IMG/VR virus record: IMGVR_UViG_3300048822_000009
Coordinates: 1-43,252 of that record
From: a virus
DNA: 43,252 bases
Reading direction: 5' to 3' (one strand)
Position 1 is the first letter of the stretch. Every line of letters starts with the position of its first letter. Below, one piece after another: positions 6,912 through 14,911 of this stretch. A model generated the notes under the pieces. That model saw only the letters and a program-made list of their open reading frames with translations, did not search any database and was not told the DNA's origin. Made by a program: the position numbers and the translations under genes.

Positions 6912-7735
6912 CCGAAAGCATACTCCAAGGGACGAATGTCCTTCTCATGGGGCCTTCTGGTACAGGAAAAACCACGTCTTGCGGCACTCTCGCGGATACC
7001 GGACTCAAGGTCTTCTATCTCGCACTGGAACCGGGATTGGAATCTCTTGTGGCATACTTCACGGACAAGGGGAAGCCTGTTCCAGATAATCTGTATTGGC
7101 ACACTGTCCAGCCCAAAAAGGCGAGCTTCAAAGACCTTCAAGCCACAGCGAAGAACATCAATACGCTGAGTCTGGAAAGTCTTGCCAAGCTTGTTGACCC
7201 GAATCGCTCGAAGTATGACAGCTTCGATAAGATTCTGACGGCACTTAACAACTTCAAGGATGATCGGACTGGTAAGGAGTTTGGCTGTGCGGATGAATGG
7301 GGGACAGACTCCGTGCTTATCATTGATGGGCTGACAGGTCTTTGCCGGGCTGCGATGGAATTGGTTGTTGGTGGGAAGCCCGTCAAATCTATGAGTGACT
7401 GGGGGATTGCCCAAGATCAAGTTGAAAAGCTGCTTTTCATGCTGACAAATATTCGATGCCATTTCGTGCTGATTGCCCATGTCGAGCGGGAAGTTGATCA
7501 AGTTTTGGGTGGGACGAAGATCATGGTGCAGGGATTGGGGAAAGCCCTCGCTCCGAAACTCCCAGCAATGTTTTCGGATGTTATCTTGGCCGACCGTCAG
7601 GGGTCGAAATGGTCATGGGATACGGCAAGCGCAATGGCAGACGTCAAGACTCGGAATCTTCCAATAGCGTCTGGACAAGCCCCGAGCTTCGCAGCGATTA
7701 TTGCAAAATGGCTGAGCCGGGGAGGGGTTATTTGA
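6908..7735 (+). CDS. Sak4-like RecA-fold ATPase (single-strand annealing)
   Basis: 275 residues with Walker A GPSGTGKTT near the N-terminus, Walker B VLIIDGLTGL, and a conserved LIAHVERE strand ending in a sensor histidine. A downstream region VQGLGKALAPKLPAMFSDVI is typical of AAA_24/Sak4 phage ATPases. Sak4 proteins are small RecA-core proteins that anneal single strands together with an SSB. The SSB-like gene at 8238 and the nuclease at 5764 complete the usual set. The gene starts by an ATGA overlap. Confidence 0.85.
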   Translation: MTESILQGTNVLLMGPSGTGKTTSCGTLADTGLKVFYLALEPGLESLVAYFTDKGKPVPDNLYWHTVQPKKASFKDLQATAKNINTLSLESLAKLVDPNRSKYDSFDKILTALNNFKDDRTGKEFGCADEWGTDSVLIIDGLTGLCRAAMELVVGGKPVKSMSDWGIAQDQVEKLLFMLTNIRCHFVLIAHVEREVDQVLGGTKIMVQGLGKALAPKLPAMFSDVILADRQGSKWSWDTASAMADVKTRNLPIASGQAPSFAAIIAKWLSRGGVI

Positions 7736-8040
7736 TGAATGGAGATATTTACGAGAGTGCGCGTCAGTCTCTTAGTATGCCAACTCCGGGAAAAGAACCC
7801 CCATACGAGGACTTACGCCAGTTTGCGGAATCTCGGAAAGCAGATCAGACCCCCCCTTCGTCGGGAGTTTATCGAGTTCTAGGCTCTCCTCCGCTGCCAC
7901 TCCTAAACGTAGCCTTCTCTTCGGAAGAGGGGGCATTGGGAGCTATCTATAAGCTAGTTCCCAGTCTCCGGGCAGGGGATTATGTCGTAGTGCGGGAGTG
8001 CGTGAAGGTTACATTTTCAAAAACGGTTTCTCCCGCATAG
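7735..8040 (+). CDS. Hypothetical protein, 101 aa
   Basis: The start is TGATG (stop 7733-7735, ATG 7735-7737), preceded by GGAGGGG at 7721-7727. The product has a polar N-terminal half and a C-terminal half with mixed strands ending RAGDYVVVRECVKVTF. No family is recognised. A non-coding stretch with CAH 3 follows it. Confidence 0.65.
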   Translation: MNGDIYESARQSLSMPTPGKEPPYEDLRQFAESRKADQTPPSSGVYRVLGSPPLPLLNVAFSSEEGALGAIYKLVPSLRAGDYVVVRECVKVTFSKTVSPA

Positions 8041-8053
8041 CTACTTGCAAGCT

Positions 8054-8121
8054 GGGGACTAGCATCGTATTATGAAGTTACTCGATAACTAGTCCCCATT
8101 ACTAGAAAATAATAAGGACCT
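8054..8121. repeat. CAH palindrome 3 with an extra upstream arm
   Basis: The normal element is at 8085-8121 (ataactagtccccatta ... taataaggacct). An additional arm ggggactag at 8054-8062 is the exact complement of ctagtcccc at 8089-8097, so the middle arm can pair either upstream (9 bp, perfect) or downstream (imperfect). The 3' arm runs into aaaATG of the 36-residue gene at 8125. Confidence 0.75.
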
Positions 8122-8124
8122 AAA

Positions 8125-8235
8125 ATGAAGGAGAAGCGCGACACTGACAACCACAACACATACACACTATTCGACATCCTTATAGTAATCTTTTTCCTAA
8201 TCGTACTCTATCTCGAATCTTACCCTGAAAGCTAA
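8125..8235 (+). CDS. Small single-pass membrane protein, 36 aa
   Basis: A short ORF starts right after the CAH 3 arm (aaggacctaaaATG). The first 12 residues are charged and polar (MKEKRDTDNHNT), followed by a clear membrane segment (residues of about 15-30, DILIVIFFLIVLYL) and a short polar tail (ESYPES). It ends 2 bases before the SSB-like start codon. No homologue is recognised, and the job is unknown. Confidence 0.6.
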   Translation: MKEKRDTDNHNTYTLFDILIVIFFLIVLYLESYPES

Positions 8236-8237
8236 TT

Positions 8238-8696
8238 ATGACATTCGACGTTCATTCATTTCTCGACGCAGCAGTTTCCGGTGCCAACGATACAAAGATC
8301 GTTCCTTGCCCTGCCGGGGAGTTTCGCGCAATCATCACGAAAGTTGAGGCCAGAACATGGGCATCGAAGGACGGTTCGAAGTCCGGCATTGCTCTTGACG
8401 TGTCATGGGATATTGAAGACCCCGAAGTTCGGCAGCGCCTTAACCGCACTGAGGTTATCGTTCGCCAAGGTATCATGCTGGACATCACTCCAGACAATCG
8501 CATCGACACTGGCGTCGGAAAGAATGTTAGCCTAGGCCGGCTGCGTGAAGCTGTTAACATGAACGATCCTTCTCAGCCATTCTCTTTCAACATGCTGCCG
8601 GGGCAAATGGCAGTCGTGACAGTCACTCATCGTCCCGATGACCGTAATCCGGGAGACTCGTTTGCCGAAATCCGTTCGGTAGCTCGTTTGGGCTAA
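8238..8696 (+). CDS. Probable phage single-stranded DNA-binding protein
   Basis: 152 residues, beta-rich. The layout is a strand PCPAGEFRAIITKVEART, a charged turn, IALDVSWDIEDP, then GVGKNVSLGRLREAVNMNDP and a closing GQMAVVTVTHRPDD strand. The motif GKN..LGRLREA.N followed by M.PG.....V.HRPD is one I associate with phage proteins encoded beside Sak4 ATPases and treated as SSB-like OB folds. The family call rests on this pattern and the neighbours. A strong terminator follows. Confidence 0.6.
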   Translation: MTFDVHSFLDAAVSGANDTKIVPCPAGEFRAIITKVEARTWASKDGSKSGIALDVSWDIEDPEVRQRLNRTEVIVRQGIMLDITPDNRIDTGVGKNVSLGRLREAVNMNDPSQPFSFNMLPGQMAVVTVTHRPDDRNPGDSFAEIRSVARLG

Positions 8697-8718
8697 TCCC
8701 GCCTCCTAGCACTCCTTG

Positions 8719-8758
8719 GGGCCAAGTTTGCAGTCTCGCAGCTTGGCCCTTTTTCTTT
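8719..8758 (+). terminator. Rho-independent terminator after the SSB-like gene
   Basis: GGGCCAAG (8719-8726) and CTTGGCCC (8742-8749) form a perfect 8-bp stem, followed at once by TTTTTCTTT (8750-8758). This is a textbook intrinsic terminator on the plus strand and the clearest one in the rightward arc. It separates the recombination genes from the methyltransferase-polymerase block. Confidence 0.9.
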
Positions 8759-8787
8759 ACCGCCAATTTCCCAGTAGAAAGACTTGT

Positions 8788-10161
8788 ATGCCATTCATAC
8801 ACGAATCAGAGATTATTGTCCCATCCGACAGGCAACGGAAGACCTTTGACCCCGACAAACTTGCCGAACTGGCCCTCACGATCACAACCAAGGGATTGAT
8901 GCACGCAATTGTCTTACGAGAAGGTCGAATCCTCGTTGCAGGGGAGACCAGACTCAAATGCATGCGGGACATTTGGGCTATCGGGGGAAACTTCCAGTAT
9001 AATGGGGAAATTGTCGAAAAAGGAATGATCCCCTTTACGGACCTTGGCAAGCTCTCCCCTCTCGAAGCCGAAGAGGCCGAATTGGAAGAAAATACTCGCC
9101 GGACTGACCTGACTTGGCAGGAGCAATCTTCCGCTATCCAGAAACTCCACAAGCTTCGCACGCTGCAAGCGCAGGCCAAAGGCGAAATCCATACTGTGGC
9201 GGATACCTCAGCGGAGCTGACTGGCAGACGTGACGGATCGTACCAGAATAATGTCCGCGAGGCCGTCATTGTTGCCAAGCATCTCGATAACCCGCTTGTC
9301 GCAGCGGCCAAGAACCAAAAAGAAGCGATCAAAATTATCAAGCGCGAAGAAGCCAGCGCGAAGTATGTGCAACTTGCTGAAAGCGTAGGCAAGACCTTCT
9401 CGGGGAAAGTGCACACTGCCGTCAATGGGGATTGCTTGGCATGGCTGAGAAATGAATGCCAAGCAGATTATTTTGATGTCATCCTGACTGACCCTCCTTA
9501 CGGCATGGAGGCTCAGAATTTCGGAACCCGCGCCGTCAATACCCCAGCCCATCAATATGACGACAGTCCGCAAGCATGGAAGCTTCTCATGGATCAATGG
9601 GCACCCCTGAGTTTCCGGGCCGCAAAATCCCAAGCCCACGCCTATGTCTTCTGCGATATCGACAACTTCCCGTTGCTGAAGGAAGCCATGCGAAAGGCTG
9701 GATGGTATGTGTTCCGAACTCCGCTGGTAATTGTCCGCCCCAATGCTTTCCGCACTCCCTTGCCCGATGAAGGCCCGCGTCGCCAGTATGAAATCTGCCT
9801 CTACGCGATCAAAGGCCACAAACACACTACAGGAATCCAATCGGATGTTATCACAGCATATGCCGACTCTAATCTCTCTCATGGGGCCCAGAAACCTATC
9901 AGTCTGTATGAAAATCTGCTTAGTCGGAGTGTGCGGCCTGGGGATCGTGTCTTGGATTGTTTTAGTGGGACTGGGACTATATTCCCTGCTGCCCACAAGT
10001 TTAAGGTTATTGCGACAGGCGTGGAACTCAATCCAGAATACTACGCGATGGGCCTGCAACGCTTGCGGGACTTGGATGCGCCGGGGGGAGTTTCTCCGGG
10101 AGAAGCAGCCAAACTTTCGGGAGAACTTGCCGGAATGCTTGCGAGAGGGGGGCAGCGATGA
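8788..10161 (+). CDS. ParB-like domain fused to a DNA methyltransferase
   Basis: 457 residues. The N-terminal part matches ParB/Srx-type domains (DPDKLAELALTITTKGLMHA, then VLREGRILVAGETRLKCM). The C-terminal half is a class beta DNA methyltransferase, with motif IV TDPPYGME first and motif I VLDCFSGTGTIF later, for amino methylation of A or C with S-adenosylmethionine. The linker (residues of about 110-210) is helical. Such fusions are common in phages and may protect DNA from restriction or mark it. The frame is open upstream, but MPFIHESEI at 8788 starts the domain. The ribosome site is weak. Confidence 0.85.
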   Translation: MPFIHESEIIVPSDRQRKTFDPDKLAELALTITTKGLMHAIVLREGRILVAGETRLKCMRDIWAIGGNFQYNGEIVEKGMIPFTDLGKLSPLEAEEAELEENTRRTDLTWQEQSSAIQKLHKLRTLQAQAKGEIHTVADTSAELTGRRDGSYQNNVREAVIVAKHLDNPLVAAAKNQKEAIKIIKREEASAKYVQLAESVGKTFSGKVHTAVNGDCLAWLRNECQADYFDVILTDPPYGMEAQNFGTRAVNTPAHQYDDSPQAWKLLMDQWAPLSFRAAKSQAHAYVFCDIDNFPLLKEAMRKAGWYVFRTPLVIVRPNAFRTPLPDEGPRRQYEICLYAIKGHKHTTGIQSDVITAYADSNLSHGAQKPISLYENLLSRSVRPGDRVLDCFSGTGTIFPAAHKFKVIATGVELNPEYYAMGLQRLRDLDAPGGVSPGEAAKLSGELAGMLARGGQR

Positions 10162-10418
10162 CACTCTGCGCAAGGAACTTTGCCAAACGACTGTACCTGA
10201 CTCGCAAGAGTCGTGGAATTAGCCTGAAAGCTCTCGCTATCAGGGCGCGGGTGCCTGAAGCCGTCATACAGGAAATGGAAGCTGGTAAAGCTGACGGCCT
10301 GCCCCGAATTAGGCTGGTCAAGAGATTGTCGGAAATCCTCGGAGTTCATTCGGACTATTTGCTTCTCCGAGACCATAAACAACCTACGGAACTGGAAGGA
10401 ATGGGAAATGAAAAATAA
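10158..10418 (+). CDS. XRE-family DNA-binding protein 1
   Basis: 86 residues with a helix-turn-helix of Cro/C1 type: AKRLYLTRKSRGISLKALAI then RARVPEAVIQEMEAGK, LPRIRLVKRLSEILGV and SDYLLL. The gene is coupled to the methyltransferase by ATGA. It overlaps a second, unequal XRE gene. With no integrase in sight, the pair more likely tunes early or late expression, or the methyltransferase, than lysogeny. Confidence 0.8.
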   Translation: MTLCARNFAKRLYLTRKSRGISLKALAIRARVPEAVIQEMEAGKADGLPRIRLVKRLSEILGVHSDYLLLRDHKQPTELEGMGNEK

Positions 10419-10635
10419 ATGGAATGCTGAAAAATTTCAACGGAGATTGGTAGAAACCAGAACTGAGCAAGGCTTGACTCAATTGGAAGTTGGCAGATAT
10501 CTCCATACATCTTCGCACACGATAAGTAACTGGGAACAAGGACGAACTTTTCCACGCCCTCATGCACTATACGCATTGTGCGAACTGTATGACATATCAG
10601 CGGACTGGCTATTGGGGTTGGAGGGGGACTACTAA
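10408..10635 (+). CDS. XRE-family DNA-binding protein 2
   Basis: 75 residues: FQRRLVETRTEQGLTQLEVG, RYLHTSSHTISNWEQGRTFP, HALYALCELYDISADWLLGL. This is a standard single-domain Cro/C1 repressor fold with the recognition helix SHTISNWEQG. It overlaps the first XRE gene by 11 bp. The overlapping TAATG at its end couples it to the polymerase gene. Candidate operators are the TTGTTTC...GAAACAA palindromes near 37.3 and 37.9 kb (inference). Confidence 0.85.
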   Translation: MKNKWNAEKFQRRLVETRTEQGLTQLEVGRYLHTSSHTISNWEQGRTFPRPHALYALCELYDISADWLLGLEGDY

Positions 10636-13016
10636 TGCCCTCCATTCGCCCATTTGGCAGTACCTCCGCACGCATCATGATCGTTGGAGATTTCCCCCAT
10701 GAAATGGACCTTCGGAATGGCTACCCCTTCGTCGGGGGAGGCGCTTGGGAACTTACGAAAATCTTCCAAGAATCCGGCATGATTCAACCATTGTTTAAGA
10801 CTCTGGTTTGTCGAGAGAGGCCCTACAAGAATCGAATCGAAGGGTTAATCCCGCAGAAAAAGTCTGAAATCGATTACACCGTGCATGTGCTTTGTGATGC
10901 TGGCAATGGACAGTCTCGATTCATGCATCCAGATGTCCTTGAGGGTATCGAACTTCTGAAGCAAGAAATCGCACTTGTCCAGCCCAATGTTGTGCTAGCT
11001 CTGGGCAATCTGGCTCTCTGGGCACTCACTGGGCAATGGGGTGTGAAAGACTGGCGATCCTCCATCATGGAAAGCACTTTGATCCCGGGACTGAAGGTCA
11101 TTCCAAGCTTCTCTCCAGAAGCCCTCATGAAGCAATGGAGTTTGCGGCCTCTGCTCGTTCATGACTGCAAGAGGGTTGTTCGGCAAGCTGGATTCCCTGA
11201 GATTCGTCGGACAGAATACAATTTCCAAATCCGTCCTTCTTTCGAGCAAGCCAAGCAATGTTTGATAGAATTATACGAGTCAGCTTGCGATAGATGCGTG
11301 AAACTCTCCTTGGATATCGAGACTCGTGCAGGTCATATCTCCTGCATTGCGATTGCATGGAGCGACAAAGATGCGATCTGCATCCCCTTTATGGACGTAA
11401 TCCGCGGGAACTATTGGTCGTCGGAATTCGAAGAATCCTTTCTCGTCCATCTCCTGTATCAAATCTGCCAACGAGCGACTGTCATCGGGCAAAACTGGAA
11501 CTACGATGCCCAATTCTTTCTCAAGCATTGGCTCTTCGTTTGCCCTCGTGTCGAAGATACCATGCTCAAGCAACATTCCTGCTTCAGCAATCTTGACAAG
11601 AATCTCTCATTCCTATCTTCAATGTATTGCGAAGACCATCTTCATTGGAAAGATGACCGCACCAATTGGACAGAAGGCCCGAAGGGGGAAGGCGAAGAAG
11701 CTTATTGGATTTATAATTGCACTGACGCAGTGAGGACTTATGCTATTAACAACGTGCTTGACAATGTTGTGGGTGCTATGGGATTGCAGAAAGTTGCTAG
11801 CTTTCAGCAAACCCTTGCTCCAGCTGTTCTGCGAACTATGGACAAGGGTGTGCGGATTGATTCGGTCGAGCGGGGAAGGCTAATTCGAGAAACTGAAGCC
11901 GCAATCAAAGAACGTGAGACTTGGTTATTTGACGTGATTGGCGGCCCAATCAACATCAAATCCCCGAAGCAGATGCAGGATTTCTTCTATCGGGAGATGA
12001 AACAGCCAGTCGTACTCCAATCTAAAACAAAAACCCCCAGCACTGACGATACCGCCTTGCACACGATAGCCAGTCGGGAGCCTCTGCTGCTTGGAGTGAC
12101 GCGAAAAATCTCGGAACTTCGTTCTCTTGGAGTATTCCTTTCGACATTCTTGCTAGCCCCAACGGACTCCGATGCCCGAATGCGCACAATGTACGGCATC
12201 GCAGGAACTGAAACCTATCGCTTCAACTCCAAGCAGAATGCCTTTGGCACTGGCATGAACTTGCAGAATGTCCCGAAAGGGGGAGAAACCGAAGACGGAG
12301 GGCTTACCCTCCCCAATGTCCGCAACATGTTTGTACCAGACCCCGGTCATACCTTCTTCGATATCGACTTGGACTCAGCAGACTTGCGCATAGTGGCGGG
12401 GGAATCCGATTGCCAATGGCTCATTGCACAATTTGCGGCTGGTCGAAAGCCCTACGTAGAGATGATGAAGGAATACTATCAAGACCCAAGCATTGACAAG
12501 ACCCATCGAAGCTACCCCATGTTCAAGGCAGTCTGCCACGCCTCCAATTATCGTGGAACCGCAGCTGGAATCTCTCCCCGCATCGGTCTTGATGTCGCCA
12601 AGGTTCAGCAACTCCAAGACTGGTATTTCGGACTATGCCCGGAGATTCGCAAATGGCAGGAAGACATCACAAAGCAGGTCAATGGCCGTCGCTGGATCGA
12701 GAATGTTTTGGGCTATCGGATTCATTTCTTCGACCGCATCACAGACAAAACCTTGAATGAAGCTGTGGCTTGGAAGCCCCAGTCCACTGTGGGGTGTTTA
12801 ATCAATCGAGCCTATCTCAACATTCACAATAACTTGCCAGAAGTCGATATCTTGCTTCAAGTCCATGATTCGCTTGCAGGCCAATATCCGACAAGCAAGC
12901 CGGAGATGCTGGAGGCTATTGTGAAAGAGAGTGAAATTGTGCTTCCTTATAATGTTCCGATGATTATTCCGGTGGGCATTAAGTCGAGCGTGAAATCGTG
13001 GGGAGAGTGCGACTAG
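10635..13016 (+). CDS. UDG-like domain fused to family A DNA polymerase
   Basis: 793 residues. Residues 1 to about 190 look like a family 4 uracil-DNA glycosylase fold (IMIVGDFPHEMD, GYPFVGGGAWEL, VLALGNLALWALTG, then IPSFSPEALMKQ). The last motif normally reads HP(S/A), and here the histidine is a serine. A 3'-5' exonuclease follows, with LDIET (about 225), GQNWNYDAQFF and YNCTD. The polymerase core has motif A FFDIDLDSADLRIVAG (about 573), motif B KAVCHASNYRGTAAG (about 631) and motif C LLQVHDSLAG (about 740, HDS instead of the usual HDE). This is the replicative polymerase. The start is coupled by TAATG. Confidence 0.9.
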   Translation: MPSIRPFGSTSARIMIVGDFPHEMDLRNGYPFVGGGAWELTKIFQESGMIQPLFKTLVCRERPYKNRIEGLIPQKKSEIDYTVHVLCDAGNGQSRFMHPDVLEGIELLKQEIALVQPNVVLALGNLALWALTGQWGVKDWRSSIMESTLIPGLKVIPSFSPEALMKQWSLRPLLVHDCKRVVRQAGFPEIRRTEYNFQIRPSFEQAKQCLIELYESACDRCVKLSLDIETRAGHISCIAIAWSDKDAICIPFMDVIRGNYWSSEFEESFLVHLLYQICQRATVIGQNWNYDAQFFLKHWLFVCPRVEDTMLKQHSCFSNLDKNLSFLSSMYCEDHLHWKDDRTNWTEGPKGEGEEAYWIYNCTDAVRTYAINNVLDNVVGAMGLQKVASFQQTLAPAVLRTMDKGVRIDSVERGRLIRETEAAIKERETWLFDVIGGPINIKSPKQMQDFFYREMKQPVVLQSKTKTPSTDDTALHTIASREPLLLGVTRKISELRSLGVFLSTFLLAPTDSDARMRTMYGIAGTETYRFNSKQNAFGTGMNLQNVPKGGETEDGGLTLPNVRNMFVPDPGHTFFDIDLDSADLRIVAGESDCQWLIAQFAAGRKPYVEMMKEYYQDPSIDKTHRSYPMFKAVCHASNYRGTAAGISPRIGLDVAKVQQLQDWYFGLCPEIRKWQEDITKQVNGRRWIENVLGYRIHFFDRITDKTLNEAVAWKPQSTVGCLINRAYLNIHNNLPEVDILLQVHDSLAGQYPTSKPEMLEAIVKESEIVLPYNVPMIIPVGIKSSVKSWGECD

Positions 13017-13029
13017 TGGCATGAGAAAA

Positions 13030-13060
13030 GGGCGGGGCCACCCGTGGAATGGCCCCGCCC
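13030..13060. terminator. GC-rich hairpin between the converging arcs
   Basis: gggcggggcca (13030-13040) and tggccccgccc (13050-13060) form a perfect 11-bp stem with a 9-nt loop. Read on the minus strand it is followed by TTTTC, which makes an intrinsic terminator for the late transcript. Read on the plus strand there is no T-run, so it would be weaker for the polymerase transcript. It sits exactly at the meeting point of the two gene arcs. Confidence 0.85.
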
Positions 13061-13130
13061 CGCTCTCGAATTACCTTTCCCCTTCCCTCACTACCATCCA
13101 CCACGTGCGACGCGGCCACGGACCCCTATT

Positions 13131-13946
13131 TCAAGTCCCACTAACCCCTATCTTCTCCAATCCCTGTATGTCGAGGGCGATTGCATGATAGGCAAAAGGG
13201 TCGAAATCCTCCAAAAGATTGCCCGGACTCTCTTCGAGCATTATTGCAGGAGTAACTTGCTGCCAAGGCATTAATCTGCCAAGAGTGGCCGGAAGTCCCG
13301 GCACTGGATCAATCTCGTTGGCGTAGCTTTCGACCTTGGCGCAATTTGCCAGAATCGTGGCTGCCGAGTCAGGGAAACACGAATTCGGAGATTCGAAGAG
13401 GAAAAGGGTTTCGACTGGGATAGAGAATCGCTGCCCAGGAAAGAATTTGCAAGAAGCCCGAGCAAATACCCCTGCCATGTAGGCCGCATGGGCAGCCCCG
13501 AGGGAGTGGCCTGCAAAGCTGACTCGATAGGGGGCAGGGACAGAATCAACCAAAATTTTGATAATCGTATTGGTCGCTTCGAGAATCCCCTCCCAGAATC
13601 CAGTGTGAACCGTACCCAACTTGGGGATGACGAGAGGGCGACAATCGAGGTCTCTGATCCAGTCGAGTGGATTTTCGGAGCCTGCAAAGCTGAAGGTGTG
13701 CAAATCTCCCAGCAACTTGTATCCGAAGGAAATCTTCCCAACGAATCCTACTTGGTCGAAAGTTCCGGGGGCGATGGGCGAATATACGGCTTGGCAAAGC
13801 TTGCAAGCTTCCAATGCTGTCAGAGGGGGTTGCGGCTCTGGCGGGAGGGTTTGAGTAAGTGTGGTTTCCATCTTAGCTGCCCCTAGGGGGGCAATTGGAA
13901 CCTCTGCCGCTGCCTCTGCCCCCCTAGCCCAAATCGTATTACTCAT
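13131..13946 (-). CDS. Class 3 lipase-like hydrolase in the lysis cassette
   Basis: 271 residues. The core matches lipase class 3 (alpha/beta hydrolase). It has an oxyanion strand TFSFAGSENPLDWIRDLD, then HTGFWEGI, the nucleophile elbow VSFAGHSLGAAHAAYMAG (GxSxG), a candidate catalytic Asp in NEIDPVPGLP and a candidate His in FDPFAYHAI near the C-terminus, so the full triad seems present. No signal peptide is visible. The ATGA overlap with the lipoprotein gene at 13943-13946 decides the start, although the frame is open further upstream. As the last gene of the late arc beside holin and endolysin, it may attack host lipids during lysis (inference). Confidence 0.8.
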   Translation of the reverse strand: MSNTIWARGAEAAAEVPIAPLGAAKMETTLTQTLPPEPQPPLTALEACKLCQAVYSPIAPGTFDQVGFVGKISFGYKLLGDLHTFSFAGSENPLDWIRDLDCRPLVIPKLGTVHTGFWEGILEATNTIIKILVDSVPAPYRVSFAGHSLGAAHAAYMAGVFARASCKFFPGQRFSIPVETLFLFESPNSCFPDSAATILANCAKVESYANEIDPVPGLPATLGRLMPWQQVTPAIMLEESPGNLLEDFDPFAYHAIALDIQGLEKIGVSGT

Positions 13947-14212
13947 TTGACCGCTCCCGAAATTGGCAGAATCGGTGCTGGAGTCCCCGCTGGCATGCAA
14001 GCATCCTTCACGACTGACTGGAATTCTGGATGCCGAAGGACTGCCCCAATCGGCGTAGCGCAAATACCGTCCATCAAGGACTTGATAGTGTTGTCGTCAG
14101 CCGCTTCGACGCCTTTCTTTGCGGCTTGTTCGTAGCCAGAATACAATTGCGCTCCGGTCGTGGTGCAGCCGACCAGACAGAAGCTTGCCAGAATCATGCC
14201 AAGTGTTTTCAT
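13943..14212 (-). CDS. Small phage lipoprotein, possible outer-membrane spanin
   Basis: 89 residues with a short signal peptide and lipobox (MKTLGMILASFCLVGC, acylated Cys at 16). The mature part contains ATPIGAVLRHPEFQSVVKDAC. Similar short lipoproteins with YE.AA.KGV.AADDN occur beside holin and endolysin genes in other phages. The position after the holin suggests an o-spanin-like or lysis-accessory role, although no inner-membrane spanin partner is obvious. The start overlaps the holin stop (ATGA). Confidence 0.7.
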   Translation of the reverse strand: MKTLGMILASFCLVGCTTTGAQLYSGYEQAAKKGVEAADDNTIKSLMDGICATPIGAVLRHPEFQSVVKDACMPAGTPAPILPISGAVK

Positions 14213-14409
14213 GTTGAGTCCTTTTTGTCTGGGAAAATGATTTTGAGGATTGCCGAAACCGCTGCCCCAGCACTTGCGGCTTGCCCCCAGTCAAGGTTTG
14301 CGTACTTACTGCCAAGAAGGGTCAGAAGAAAAGCTACCCCTTGCCATGTGGAAGGCTCCACTATCCGGGCTTCTGCATAGTCGATGAGTTGCTGGAATTT
14401 AGTTTGCAT
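14209..14409 (-). CDS. Holin
   Basis: 66 residues with two likely membrane segments (about 22-36, TWQGVAFLLTLLGSKYA, and about 43-60, AASAGAAVSAILKIIF) and a charged C-terminal tail PDKKDST. The pattern I.EPSTW.G....L.LLGSKYA fits small class II phage holins, which open the inner membrane to the endolysin. It overlaps the endolysin gene by 11 bp and is followed by the lipoprotein gene. Confidence 0.8.
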   Translation of the reverse strand: MQTKFQQLIDYAEARIVEPSTWQGVAFLLTLLGSKYANLDWGQAASAGAAVSAILKIIFPDKKDST

Positions 14410-14911
14410 GAATTGCTCCTATGAGGAGGTTTCGAGCAATTCGATTCGCCCATCCTCCGAGAAATTCCGGCTTCTTCAGGCTTACATAGTATTCCAGATG
14501 ATAAGCACAAAATCTCGAAATTACTGGAATTGTCGAGCATGTGCGAGCAGTGCCAATTGTGCCTGCCCCCAGAATCCCATCCTCTGCGATGCCCAAGGCT
14601 CGCTGAAGCCATCGAATGGGGTCGCCCCCATTGACCGCGGCATCGAAGATTTGATATGCAATGCCAATTGGAAGCTGATCGCATTGGTGAGCTACCCAGT
14701 AGCGGCTTTTGTAGATCATTTGGGCGATTTCGACGGGCATAGCCTGCATTTCCCCTTCGTAGCCGCTGGCGCGTGCAACAGCTTCGGTGATGCCCCACAT
14801 TGTTTCCCCTCCCGAATCGTCAGGATTGTTGCTGTAGCCCCCTTCAATGCCAAGTAGTGCCGTGAAGGCGCTTTTGAAGTCTGTAACGACTGGGATTGGT
14901 GAATTATCCAT
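14399..14911 (-). CDS. Endolysin, glycoside hydrolase family 108
   Basis: 170 residues. The N-terminus carries the GH108 signature LLGIEGGYSNNPDDSGGET and WGIT, with the candidate catalytic Glu at about residue 23. A C-terminal peptidoglycan-binding-like region follows (GDPIRWLQRALGIAEDGILG). This lysozyme cuts the glycan strands of peptidoglycan. There is no signal peptide, so export depends on the holin. Its ATG directly follows the CAH 4 arm (gggactagaaATG), so the hairpin can control its translation. Confidence 0.9.
   Translation of the reverse strand: MDNSPIPVVTDFKSAFTALLGIEGGYSNNPDDSGGETMWGITEAVARASGYEGEMQAMPVEIAQMIYKSRYWVAHQCDQLPIGIAYQIFDAAVNGGDPIRWLQRALGIAEDGILGAGTIGTARTCSTIPVISRFCAYHLEYYVSLKKPEFLGGWANRIARNLLIGAIHAN

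Noticed and set aside
10158-10635. XRE pair as a lysogeny switch
   Set aside because: The two genes are in the same direction and overlap each other and their neighbours. No divergent operator, integrase or attachment site is visible.
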